A stretch of 64,000 nt of DNA from Mesocentrotus franciscanus (taxonomy: Eukaryota; Echinodermata; Echinoidea; Camarodonta; Strongylocentrotidae): positions 15,578,556-15,642,555 of the forward strand of contig CP137671.1 of NCBI GenBank assembly GCA_037976565.1, in the 5' to 3' direction. The position numbers and the translations under genes were made by a program. Below the pieces are notes generated by a model. That model saw nothing but the letters and a program-made list of their open reading frames with translations. It made no database searches and was not told where the DNA came from. Below are positions 12,567 to 23,109 of this stretch, piece by piece (position 1 is the first letter of the stretch; each line of letters starts with the position of its first letter).

Positions 12567-13099
12567 AAAGGTACTATGTCCCATTTGCAGGCCAAAAAAA
12601 ATGAAAAGGTTAAATTCCAACGGCATTTGAAAGATAATACTAATTTTGAACTTCCCTAAAAAAAGAGGGGCTTGAAAATGTCTTTAAGTGGGAAAATGAC
12701 TATTAGTTGTCGAATCGACTTATTAAAGTGATACCAATACAGTAATAGTCTGATTTTCAGACCATTGTACCGAATGGTCGTACGTTTTGTGCTGCGCAAA
12801 GATTCAATCAGTTTAATTTTGGCCATTACAAGAAGTGGGTTATTGATGTAGACAAATGCTCATGTACCCTTTACAGCTCATTTTATGTATGTTATTACCA
12901 AAGAAGAGAAAAGGCCAGTCAGTCACTCAATAGTGTCTGACAGTGAAGTCTAGCAAGTAAACGGGTTTCCTTGCATAATTTGAATATCAGGACACTGCTA
13001 ACGTTTAAATTTCACAGATAGGACATACATGACATATTCATAATTCCTGCAAAGTTCTACAGAATTTGATGTTGGCTGCAAAAGGGACATAGTTTCTTT
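12567..13099 (+). mobile_element. TTAA-type MITE, family 1, copy 1
   Basis: This ~533-bp non-coding element has terminal inverted repeats AGGTACTATGTCCC.TTTGCAG and CTGCAAAAGGGACATAGTT. Copies at 51228-51757 (inverted) and 60892-61412 share the interior, including ATTTTATGTATGTTATTACC and TCAGTCACTCAATAGTGTCT. The right flank reads TTTAA, and the copy at 51228 has TTAA on both sides. That fits the TTAA target of piggyBac or Kolobok elements. The left flank here is degenerate. Confidence 0.72.
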
Positions 13100-14240
13100 A
13101 AGATTTAGACATTTTCTAAGCTATTTTTTTTTTTTTTTTTTGGGGGTACAGGTTATATTTTCCGAACGGTTACGCCTACCTATATTAATGGGTATCCCTG
13201 CCGGTTTTGTATTTTTGCTTTGAGGTACAGATACAGAATGCCTAATGTTTTTCAATGAGGGTACATCCGTAGTATTCTGCCATTTTGAGTAGCTATAATA
13301 TCATCTAGTTCTGTGATCTATGCGAATTTCTTCTACCTATATTGGTTCTTCATAATTATGATGAAGCTAAATCGTTGAGAAAATTACGACGAACAAATGT
13401 CAATACCATTTTCAACTCGATATCAATGCCCGTGTCAATTTTGGTGGACAAATTGAAAGGGTCCTAAAGCTACGCACATGTATTAAAACGCATGAAAATC
13501 TTGATTCTTGATACACTTAAGCAGATGGGTGGAATATCACCCGCGATTTGTAATTAATGGTAATTTCACCAAAAAAATAAAAATCAAATTACTCGTCCTT
13601 TAAGGGCGAACAATGAGATTCTCGTCGTTCAGTCATAATTATATAGGAAGTTTGGCGCACCGAACGCGTCGCATTGCATTGCGCGCATTTGCGGGGTGCG
13701 TAGCTTTAATTAGGACCTTCTACCATAAAACAATCCTCCAAACATATTGGCATGCAAATAATGTGGCTATTCACTTTAAAAACTGGGTCTTATCTTACCC
13801 CAGTTCAGACTAGCAAGATTAATCGTGTAGTAAGTTATCCAGTACAAGAGCCAGAGCTATACGATATTTTTTCTTGTCTGGACGTTCTATAACGAAACTT
13901 CGCATAGCGAAACGGCTGTTTGCGCATCGTTTCAAACGAAAATACGTCAACGGAAGCCTGCATTCTATGTGAAAGGTTTTTTTTTTTTTTTTTGCCTGAC
14001 AAAGCTCACGGTAGACGTAATTGTGTCAACTGACCTCCTGCATACACGATGTTTCTTTTGGCGCTACATAAATTATGTTCCACATGTGTACGCCCCATTC
14101 TTTATTCGATGTTTAGTTATACGAGTTTCGTATCAATTTCTTGTAGCCCCACGGTGTGAACAAACTACCCAGGCTATTAACTATAATCAGATGGGCCATT
14201 ATTCAGTTGTGGTCGGTTACAAAAGTGGAAAAATACTCAC

Positions 14241-14443
14241 ATGTAGTACATGCCGCCCCAACACTGCCAAGATTTCTGTGCATGAGAACTCTGAGAGCAA
14301 TCGCTGCAGACTGGTCGAGGAAAGGAGGGGTCCCATTGAGGGTAACAGCCAGGGAGGTTCGGTTCGCCCGAGAGAGCAGCCGAGGCTACCCCGAGCCCCG
14401 CTACCACCAACAGAGCGACGGCGGCCTTCCACGTCATGTTCAT
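14241..14443 (-). CDS. Exon 1 of C-type-lectin-like gene A
   Basis: This exon encodes a start Met, a hydrophobic signal peptide (ALLVVAGLGVASA) and a Cys-rich N-terminus with GCYPQWDPSF, VCSDCS and WQCWGGMYY. It is 203 nt (67 codons plus two bases) and ends at the donor GTGAGTATTT. The phase-2 end joins in frame to exon 2 at 7335, giving MYYI-YFGKK across the junction. The tryptophan and cysteine spacing before that junction fits the opening of a CTLD. The ATG was chosen because it precedes the signal peptide directly and is conserved in the paralogue at 2431. The product is predicted to be secreted. Confidence 0.8.
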
Positions 14444-14876
14444 GATATTGGTCTGTTTCTGTACTGAAGCAAAGTGAAGGACGATAAATAGTGATGATCG
14501 CAGCTCTGATGCGAAGTGAAATGATCTATGATTCTCAAACGGAGATAGATATGACGAGGTAGGGTGCAGGATCGTGGGACTAGAGCATTTGTTTGTCCAT
14601 ATTGAGGTGCGAAGAACAGGAAGGGTGATCGATTTTACAAGGATTCTTCCAAGACTGTGTGGGCCCGGAACACCTGGTCAAGAATCTGCACCTGCCAGAA
14701 GGCCGTAACAGCTTTGTATTGTCAATGCCAGTATAACGGACTTCTGCATGCATTGCATCCGACGATCTGCTGTACATTTTACGTCACGAATCCACTGAAG
14801 AACACAACAAAAAATCATATATCATTTTCCCAGTGGAAAATCATTCAAAGTAAATAAATATTCCCTTTCAGTTTAA
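14444..14876 (-). promoter_or_regulatory. Candidate promoter region of gene A
   Basis: This stretch is conserved with 2432-2896 upstream of the paralogous exon. No strong TATA box is visible (CATAGATC near the expected place). The support is position and paralogue conservation only. Confidence 0.33.
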
Positions 14877-15024
14877 ATAATAGTAATAGTTAGATCAGCT
14901 CGGCCCTCACACAATACAACAACCTGGAAGCCACTGCATTTTCTGTCTTGGGGTTCATTAAGTATTTTCAATACACAGGCACAAGCTTGATTGTGTTAAA
15001 TACAAATTTCAAGAAGGCTGTACT

Positions 15025-15338
15025 CAGGGGCGGATCCAGCCGGCGGCAAGGGAGGGGGCTTAAAAAGGGGCCCACTTCGTGCGAAAATTTGAAAATCGTG
15101 CCGGTCGATTTTTCGCTCAGTGGGGTAGTGAGCTAAAAAAATTTTGGCACCCGAAAAATTTTACCTCCGGGAAGGGTAATTTTTTCCACCATCACCCCTT
15201 GGGCGCCAGGGTAGTGAGAAAAAAAATTTTGGCACCCGAAATTTTTTTTTCCACCACCCCTTGGGCGCCAGGAGGGGGCCCAACTTCTTTTTCAAAAAAG
15301 GTGTTTTTACCTGTTTTTTTCTAGGAGATCCGCCACTG
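15025..15338 (+). mobile_element. hAT-like MITE with 8-bp target duplication
   Basis: This 314-bp element runs from CAGGGGCGGATCC to GATCCGCCACTG, with terminal inverted repeats of about 13 bases beginning CAG, as in hAT elements. It is flanked by a perfect 8-bp direct repeat, GCTGTACT (15017-15024 and 15339-15346). The interior has two GGGCGCCAGG motifs and no coding capacity. A related truncated copy lies at 30449-30690. Confidence 0.88.
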
Positions 15339-15377
15339 GCTGTACTACAAAGTACAGGACTGGTGATATAGGCCTTT

Positions 15378-16436
15378 AGCTGCGGCGGATCCAGGATTTT
15401 CCAAGGGGGGCGAAGCCAACATGTGGACGAAAGCCCGAGGCCTCCTGGGTGGGGTTCAGGAGGGGGGACGGAGCCCCCGGACTCTCTCGAGTTGTACCAG
15501 TTGTAAACCTTCAAGATAGCTGTCTTGAGGGAAAGAAATTCATATCCATCACTTGAAATTTGAACTGCGCCTATTAGTTTATTTCGTTTGAAATCAATTG
15601 TCTCTCTCATACACACATACTCTCTCATAAGGACAATTTTATAGAACAAAGGTTAGTCTTAGTAAGCATTTCTGACTTTACTAATAGGGTCCAGGGACCC
15701 ACCTTAGTGCCCATTCCGGGTTGCAAGAGCAGAGCCTCTGTCGGGGATCCAGGGGTGGAGCCCCCGGACGCTCTTGAGTTTTCAACAACTTAGAACCTTC
15801 AAGATCGCCAACACGAGCAACAGAAATTGTAATTGTCTCCTTGAAATTCACACAGCCCATATTAAAAAAATTCTCCCGCAAAGAGGGGAAATCCACCCTG
15901 ATATTAATTTGTTTTTTCAAATGATTTTATTTCTCATGCAAAACATAATACAATGAAATTTCAATGTTATTTGCAATTTAATATAAGTAATTACAACAAA
16001 TAAACAATGAAACGAGAAAAATATAATAGTAAAATAGGCACTAAATAGAAGCAGAGCTTGTTGAAGTATTGGTTCCTCAGAGGATGTCTTACAATACGTC
16101 TTGAAAACAAAGTATACACAGAAAATCAATGAGTTAAGCAATATATATTACAATAAAGAAATTATGAATTTAGGGAAGGAGATTTTAAAAAAGAGGATAA
16201 AATGGGGGAAAATAGAAGAAGGCAAAAACAAGGTAGAAAGATAGAAAAGTTAAATGAATGATTGCAAAAGCTCTGGAAAGAGGAGGTTAGATCAGCAGAA
16301 AGAGGGAGAAAGGGATTGAGTCAATAGTTTTAAAAAACCGAGATTCATGCATACCGACGTGTCAACAATGCAGCTGACCGGCGACAACACATACATTCAT
16401 GCATATGTGTTTACAAAAATCAGTTTTTCAGCTTAA
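15378..16436. other. Stretch with CGGATCC-related remnants, no gene
   Basis: Positions 15379-15480 begin with GCGGCGGATCCAGG and contain GGGCGAAGCC and GGAGCCCCCGGAC, a pattern repeated at about 15735-15775. These look like remnants of another hAT-related repeat. The rest, to the LINE tail at 16437, is AT-rich with no recognised gene. Confidence 0.35.
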
Positions 16437-19420
16437 AAAAAAATATTTATAGACTGGTACTTTGTTTAAGAGATGGGTCTATGTTATTCCAAAATACTGG
16501 ACCGGTGTAAATACATTATTGTAATAGTTTTTTTGTGCGAAAGCTCTTCTCATTCGAGGAGGATGAAATTGGTTCGACTCTCTAGTGGGGTATGAATGTA
16601 TCTCGTGATTTTTTTGAAAAATGGAGGAAATCGGGATAGGTAACTCATTCTTAATTAGTTGGAACATAAAGATAACGAGGTACCAAGAATACAAATCATC
16701 AATTTCAAGAATGTTGTCGTGTAAAAATAAGTGGTTAGTGTGGGAACGAAAGTAGATATTATGGATTATTCTCAATGCACGCTTCTGCAAAGTCAATATT
16801 CGATCATTTAAAGTCTTACAAGTATTCCCCATGCTAAAATCCCATAATTTAGGTAAGGCAAAATAAGGATTGTGTACAGTGGTAATAAAACCTGTAAAGG
16901 AAGTGTATTTTTAACATGATTTATGACACCAATGTTTCTTGATAATAATTTACATAAATATTTGATATGCACTTTCCATGTCAATTTGCGATCAACATAA
17001 ATTCCATGGAATTAAGTACTGTGAACACATTCTAGTTCGATACCATTTATTTGAATAGGACAAGGAAGATGATCGATAGTGTTGCTAAATATCATATAAT
17101 TTGTCTTTTTAATATTCAATGATAGTTGTTGGCTTGTATCCGACTTTGAACCAAAACTATCTCCGAATTAATTGTAACTAGGAGAGTTTGTGGGTCATGA
17201 CATGAGAGAAAAATGTTAGAGTCATCAGCAAATAATATGAAAGATAAAATATTAGATGATCGTTTTAAATCATTTATATATAGTATTAAAAGAAGAGGGC
17301 CAAGAAGAGAGCCTTGACGCACACCACGGTTAATAGGTAGTGTCTAATCCACTCAAGGGCCTTCCCTCTGACACCGTAGTGAGAAAGTTTATACAGAAGA
17401 ATTTCATGGTCAATAATTATTGTGTCGAAGGCCTTTGAGAAGTCTAGACATAAACCTAATTGTGTGACAAGAGTTTTGAATTGCACTAAAAAATGGATTA
17501 ATGAGTGTTAACATAGCATGAATTGTGGCATGTTTCTGTCTAAATCCAAATTGAACCTCACTAAGTAAATTGTTATGTGTAAGGAAATTTATAGTTCGTG
17601 TATACACAAGTTTTTCCAATATTTTGGAAAAGAGGTAAGCAAAGAAATTAGCCTATAATTTCCCTGTTCACGTGAGTCACCTTTTTTAAATACAGATATT
17701 ACGTTGGCTCTTTTCATGAAAAAGGGTACGTCACCACATATAAAAGAGAGGTTAAATATATGGATTAGTGGGATGACTATTTCGGAAATAATATTTTTAA
17801 ATAGTATATTTGAAATTCCATCATATATCCAGTGCTCGTTTTACTCTTTACTCTTTAAATTGTTAAAAATATTAATAACCTCTACCTCTTGTACCGGGAC
17901 AAAAAATAGAGTTTCAGGATTTCGACGATCAAGAAATTAATTGAATGAATGATGTGAGGTGGGGATGGCATGTGCAAGATTTGGACCTATATTTACAAAG
18001 TTATCATTGAGACTCTCAGCAATAGAAGCTGGCTCTTGAAAGCATGTGTTTCCGACTAAAATCTCTTGAATATCCTGCCTATTACTTGTTCTATTAAGTG
18101 CATGGTTAATTAGCTTCCAAGTGTTTTTAATGTCATTTCTATGATCTTCAAATTGTTTAAAGAAGTAATTCTTTTTGTGCAGAACGTAAAATACTAACTA
18201 GGGTATTTTTATAATTCTTATATTTGTTTTCGTTTGACTCTGTTGGCTTGGACTTGAATTTGTAAAATAAGCGATTTTACCTATTGATTGAACGTAAAAG
18301 GAATTTTGTTATGCATGGTGTTTTTCTAAAATTTGAGTTCCTATTTGTATGTCTCTTTCATAATACCGAGTGAAGGTTTCAAGAAAAAGTTCAAATGCTT
18401 CATTTACATCGCGAAAATTTAGAACCTCAACCCAGTCAATTAAAATTAAGCTTTGTTCAAATTTATCAATATTTTCACCAGTTAACTTATGACAACCTGG
18501 ATTAGAATCATTCCGCGTTTTAGATGAATGCAAGATAGGTAAGTGAGAATAAATTGGGAAATGGTCACTTATAGAGATTATGATACCAGAAATAGCTTGA
18601 ACATACATATTTGTAAATATATTATCTATGAGCGAGGCTGTTGTCTTTGTTATTCGAGTAGGCTTATTTATGAGAGGTATATAGGATTGCGAGAACAATG
18701 TGTCCGGAAATTCATTGCAGAATAAATTTTGATTTTCATCAAGAAGATTTATATTGAAATCTCCAATATGAATAAAGGAAGGCCTATCTCGTAAATAATT
18801 TGAGTATATTATTGTCTGTAAAGAAGTAATGAAATCGTCGTGATATAAATTTGATGGTCGATATACATCTGCTACCACAATATTTCCCCTGTTTGGAATA
18901 ATGACTTCTATACATAAAGTTTCAACTGCATCTGTCATGTAACTTAATTTGAATATTACTTTGTAGTTCAATGAAGTAGAAATGTACAATGCCACTCCGC
19001 CACCGCGTCTATTTATTCTATTATTAACGGCCATGTTATACCCGTCAATAGCAAAACATGAATGAGGTTCATTACGTAACCATGTTTCGGGCAAACCAAA
19101 AATTGAACATGGAAACTGTTGACTAGATATAACGGATTTTATATGTTCAATAATTTTATTCAAGCTTCTAATATTGAAGTGCATGAGTGAAAAACTCTGA
19201 AGAATTTGAAATAAATTGATTCACAGTAAAAATATTGGGAAAATGGGAGTGCGGGAACAGGGTCATTTTGATCAGCATAATATATATACTCCGGGGTCAA
19301 GTCCATAAGTTTCCTGCCACAGTCAGCTTCATCAAAATTTAGAGAATCAGCATCAAGTGAACCATTTTCGTTTCAATGATTTAGTGTATGATGAGAATCA
19401 TATGATGAGAATAGTAAGTC
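16437..19420 (-). pseudogene. Near full-length degenerate LINE
   Basis: On the minus strand this reads as a CR1/L2/Jockey-type ORF2. The endonuclease (about 19200-18500) has SLMHFNIRSLN, GLPETWL, GGGVALYIS, GDFNINLL, NKPTRITKTTASLIDNIF and ISDHFPI. It is open for 291 aa to 18309. The RT is broken but shows [39 protein letters not shown] and FADDSNIF. The thumb and C-terminus (16832-16479) carry LQKRALRIIHNIYFRSHT and SYPTRESNQF. An A-rich 3' tail is present on the minus strand at about 16436-16445. Coding similarity continues above 19184 (SFSL before MHFNIRSLN). At the start of the RT 3' half, MRQGS replaces the usual GVPQGS. Confidence 0.87.
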
Positions 19421-20028
19421 GTCGTCCTGTAACATATAAAAAGGGAATATATTCTTATCATCTATACTATCTTCTTTAAACTACGTTTTAAGCCGAACAT
19501 TAAATGGCTTATCAGTTTCGGAAAAGTACCCAGAAGGGTGACTCTCGGGGAAGAGAAGCTAAGGAGAGGGAGGAAAATTGCGTCCTCTTTGAAGCGTATA
19601 GAGAGAGGAAAATGAGAACAAAGAAAAGCCAAATGAAACAAAACGAAAATGCATGATGTGATGAATACAATTAAACATTCTTTCTGCGAATGTATATAAT
19701 TTATGGAGAATCGTTAATACAATGAAAGCAGTTTGAAGATGAAATCTTGATCAGATCAAATTACTGGTTTTGCCCTTCCGCACACATGTAGTGATGAACA
19801 AAGAATTCTAATTCAATGTGATGTTATCAAGAAATATTTGTTGGGGGTAGACAAAGCCTTTTTTTAAGAAAAGGAAAAGAGGGGAGAAACAAGTGCTATA
19901 TTCAAACGGACGAGATAATACAATCTCTGTCATTAACAAAAAAGGGGATTTTCGGGGCAACTTGCTAACCTGGCAAAAAAATGGAAGAGAAATGGCAACG
20001 AAATAATAATTACGCAAATACGGTGGTT
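19421..20028. other. No gene recognised
   Basis: AT-rich sequence between the LINE 5' end and a MITE fragment. I see no coding exon or structured repeat. Confidence 0.45.
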
Positions 20029-20117
20029 TTAATAGAAGCAGAAAAATGAGAGAAACGGGTCAGTGAAAGTTTGAGCAAAATCCGATTAAAAATAAGAAAG
20101 TTATGAATTGTTAAAGG
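20029..20117 (+). repeat. Terminal fragment of TTAA MITE family 2
   Basis: The segment from AATAGAAGCAGAAAAATGAG to AAGAAAGTTATGAATTGTT matches the left inverted terminal repeat of the element at 56958-57771 (AATAGAAGCAGAAAAATCAG ... AAGAAAGT). Only the arm is present. Confidence 0.55.
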
Positions 20118-20131
20118 TGCGATTACTCCCA

Positions 20132-22275
20132 AAGTGATTCATGTAATGGAAAAATCGAGAGGCTTAAATTTGCGTGTGTGGTCAAAAGTGTTCAAACTGC
20201 AGAATGCAAATGTTCTTGCTCGGTCGCTCCCCTCTCTCGCGAAAAGAAATTTCATTTGTCAATGTGCGTATAATCGGTACAATGCAAAGTATGATCCCCC
20301 CATTTGGTCGAGATGAGTTCCCCTAATCTCCCCCACCCCTTCCAGGGAAGAAAATCGCTGGCCTTGCTTGCCACATAAGCCCATAGCAGCCTCCACCCGC
20401 ATCCCGAAACTTCAAGAACCGAGCCTCCAGACCCAAGCTCCTCCTTCAAAAAGCCAGTGGTAAGGAAAAGCTTTGGAAGATAATGACCAATTTTTCTTCC
20501 TGTATTTGATATCAATCACTGATATTGAGATCAGTGGTATCAACAGGTCCGTCCAAATATAGTATTGCTTCCGTAGATGGCGCTATATCTCTTTCAGCTA
20601 CGTAGCAAGTTGAGGGAAATCTGAATCTGAATACGTACGTATATGGCGCGCCGTTTGACCAATAATTCAGATAAACACTGTTTATCGCCGATAAACACTG
20701 TTTATCGTCGAAAAACAGTGTTTATCGTCGAAAAACAGTGTTTATCGACCGATAAACACTGTTTATCAAGCGATAAACACTGTTTATCGAGAGAAACTAT
20801 GTTTATCGACTGAAAAACACAGTTTCTCTCGATAAACAGTGTTTATCGCCGAAAAACACTGTTTATCGCCGATAAACACTGTTTATCGAGAGAAACTGTG
20901 TTTATCAGTCGAAAAACATAGTTTCTCTCGATAAACAGTGTTTATCGCTTGATAAACAGTGTTTATCGGTCGATAAACAGTGTTTATCGGTCGATAAACA
21001 GTGTTTTTCGACGATAAACAATGTTTATCGGCGATAAACAGTGTTTATCTGAATTATTGGTCAAACGGCGCGCCATATACGTACGGCAATCCTAAAACTA
21101 GTCGAACTGGGTGTGCGCATGAAAAAATACAATAACACTATCGAAAATGCTATTTCACATAAGCCTTGAATAAGTCGAGATCTTGAATGTTAAATATGGT
21201 TGGTAGTAAAGAGTTCAAATATGTAGGTGTTTTTGGAAGGAATTCGAAGGAATATCCGATTTGCATAATTTCATTATGAGACTTGATTCAGGTAATGGAA
21301 AGATCGAGAGGCTTACTTTGCGTGTGTGGTCAAAAGTGTTCAAACTGCAGAATGCAAATGTTCTTGCTCGGTCGCTCCCCTCTCTCGCGAAAAGAAATTG
21401 CATTTGTCAATGTGCGTATACTAGGTACAATGCAAAGTATGTTCCCCCCATTTGGTCGAGATGAGTTCCCCTGGCTCCCCCGCCCGCCCCCGGCCCCTCT
21501 TCCCCGAGAAAATCGCTGGCCTTGCTTGCCACATAAGCCCATAGGAGCCCTCACCCGCAAGAACCGAGCCTCCAGGCCCAAGCTCCTCCTTCAAAAAAGC
21601 TTTGGAAGATAATGACCAATTTTTCTTCCTGTATTTGGTATCAACTACTGATATTGAGATCAGTGGTATCAACAGGTCCGTCCAAATATAGTATTGCTTC
21701 CGTAGATGGCGCTATATCTCTTTCAGCTACGTAGCAAGTTGAGGGAAATCTGAATCTGAATACGTACGTACGGCAATCCTAAAACTAGTCGAACTGGGTG
21801 TGCGCATGAAAAAATACAATAATACTATTGAAAATGCTATTTCACATAAGCCTTGATTACGTCGGGATCTTGAATGTTGAATGTTAAATATGGTTGGTAG
21901 TAAAGAGTTCAAATATGTAGGTGTTTTTGGAAGGAATTCGAAGGAATATCTGTTTGCATAATTTCATTATGAGACTTGATTCAGGTAATGGAAAGATCGA
22001 GAGGCTTACTTTGCGTGTGTGGTCAAAAGTGTTCAAACTGCAAAATGCAAATGTTCTTGCTCGGTCGCTCCCCTCTCTCGCGAAAAGAAATTGCATTTGT
22101 CAATGTGCGTATACTCGGTACAATGCAAAGTATGTTCCCCCATTTGGTCGAGATGAGTTCCCCTAATCTCCCCTCACCCCTTCCCGGGAAGAAAATCGCT
22201 GGCCTTGCTTGTCACATAAGCCCATAGGAGCCCCCACCCGCATCCCGAAATTTCAAAAACCGAGCCTCCAGACCC
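20132..22275 (+). repeat. Tandem array of a ~694-bp unit
   Basis: Three head-to-tail units start at GATTCAGGTAATGG-type sequence near 20132, 21285 and 21979. The last two starts are 694 bases apart. The first unit is lengthened by the 436-bp foldback insertion at 20642-21077. The third unit is truncated near 22275. A dispersed copy is at 4310-4960. Open frames repeat in each unit only because the DNA repeats. Confidence 0.85.
20642..21077. mobile_element. 436-bp foldback element with 6-bp target duplication
   Basis: The ends are TATGGCGCGCCGTTTGACC and its inverted complement. The whole element is a long imperfect palindrome made of ~20-base units such as CGATAAACACTGTTTATCG, themselves near-palindromic. 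The flanks are TACGTA (20636-20641) and TACGTA (21078-21083). The next tandem unit at about 21760-21775 gives the empty site GAATACGTACGTACGGC, which equals the filled flanks with one TACGTA removed. It is non-coding. The superfamily is not identified. Confidence 0.9.
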
Positions 22276-22284
22276 AATACGTAT

Positions 22285-22378
22285 ACGTGCCTTCACGGTT
22301 GTTTCAACGCAAAGCATGCCGGGACAGATTTTGAGTACGGCAGTAGATTTTCACCTTCGCCGCGATCAGCTGTTCCAT
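22285..22378 (+). repeat. Left member of an inverted pair flanking the satellite
   Basis: About 90 bases (ACGTGCCTTCACGG ... CGCCGCGATCAGCTG) match 29737-29830 as the reverse complement with very few differences. The two copies bracket the region with the satellite array. Confidence 0.8.
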
Positions 22379-22825
22379 TGCCAACAACGGGATTGTTATC
22401 CTGTCGAATCAACATGACATCATAATCTTGTACAGGATCCGTTATTCTGCAGTGATTTTCTTTCATTCCAGTATCATTTGTACGGTAATAAACCAAAGTC
22501 TGTGATTATGTATTTTTATGACGATCCTTCGACCTAAAACACGAATGTTTAGCAGCTTAAAAGGCAAACCACCGACCCAAACTTCACACACACACATTTG
22601 AACATATGGGACTACATATTCATACCAAGGAACCCACTCTCATTAGCCCACTTTACTTCGTATTATCAGCTTTATTTTTGAAGGATCGTCATAACAATAC
22701 ACAATCACAAACTTTGGTTTCTTACTGTACAAATGATACTGGAATGAAAGAAAATCACTGCAGAATAACGCATCCTGTACAAGATTATGATGTTGATTCG
22801 ACGGGATAAAAATCCCGTTGTTGGC
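22379..22825. repeat. Inverted repeat with ~147-bp arms
   Basis: The left arm at 22379-22529 (GCCAACAACGGGATTG ... ACGATCCTT) pairs with the right arm at 22680-22825 (AAGGATCGTCATAAC ... CCCGTTGTTGGC), with a ~150-base loop. The arms differ by substitutions and small indels. This is probably a non-autonomous foldback element. Confidence 0.75.
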
Positions 22826-23109
22826 AGTGGAAACGCTACGCTCCTTGAATCTGGCGACCACAAGTTCAGCGACCATTTACGGTGTCGTCAAAAGGAGGAA
22901 AGAGAAAAGAAAAAATGAGAAAAATATCGCTCATTCTCTTTAGATGCTCCTCACAAGATAATAATTATATTTGTCGTCTATTTCAAATGAAAAAAATTAA
23001 ATGTGTACTCTATTTCAAAAAAATGTTATCAATGATATGAGCAATAACTCTCTATATCCAAAAATATTTGAATTATCGGCACACTGGCAATACAGCCGTG
23101 CACTATATA

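Larger units (their letters stand above)
7336..14240 (-). other. Intron 1 of lectin-like gene A, filled with repeats
   Basis: This inferred ~6.9 kb intron lies between the exon 1 donor (GTGAGTATTT, 14231-14240) and the exon 2 acceptor (TTAACAG, 7336-7342). It contains a GT/GA microsatellite (7395-7500), a foldback minisatellite (8765-9115), a LINE antisense to the gene (9471-12262) and a TTAA MITE (12567-13099). Sequence at 7501-8760 and 13100-13810 shows no gene or clear repeat. Confidence 0.65.
13812..14876. repeat. Segmental duplication, copy A (exon-1 block)
   Basis: This is the same-orientation homologue of 1709-2896, covering intron 1 start, exon 1 and upstream sequence of gene A. Copy A has an insertion of a T14 tract near 13978 and several indels relative to copy B. 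Confidence 0.75.

Noticed and set aside
20642..21077. CRISPR-like array of ~20-base repeats
   Set aside because: Repeats are contiguous and palindromic without unique spacers, lie in a eukaryotic genome, and are bounded by transposon-type inverted ends with a target duplication.
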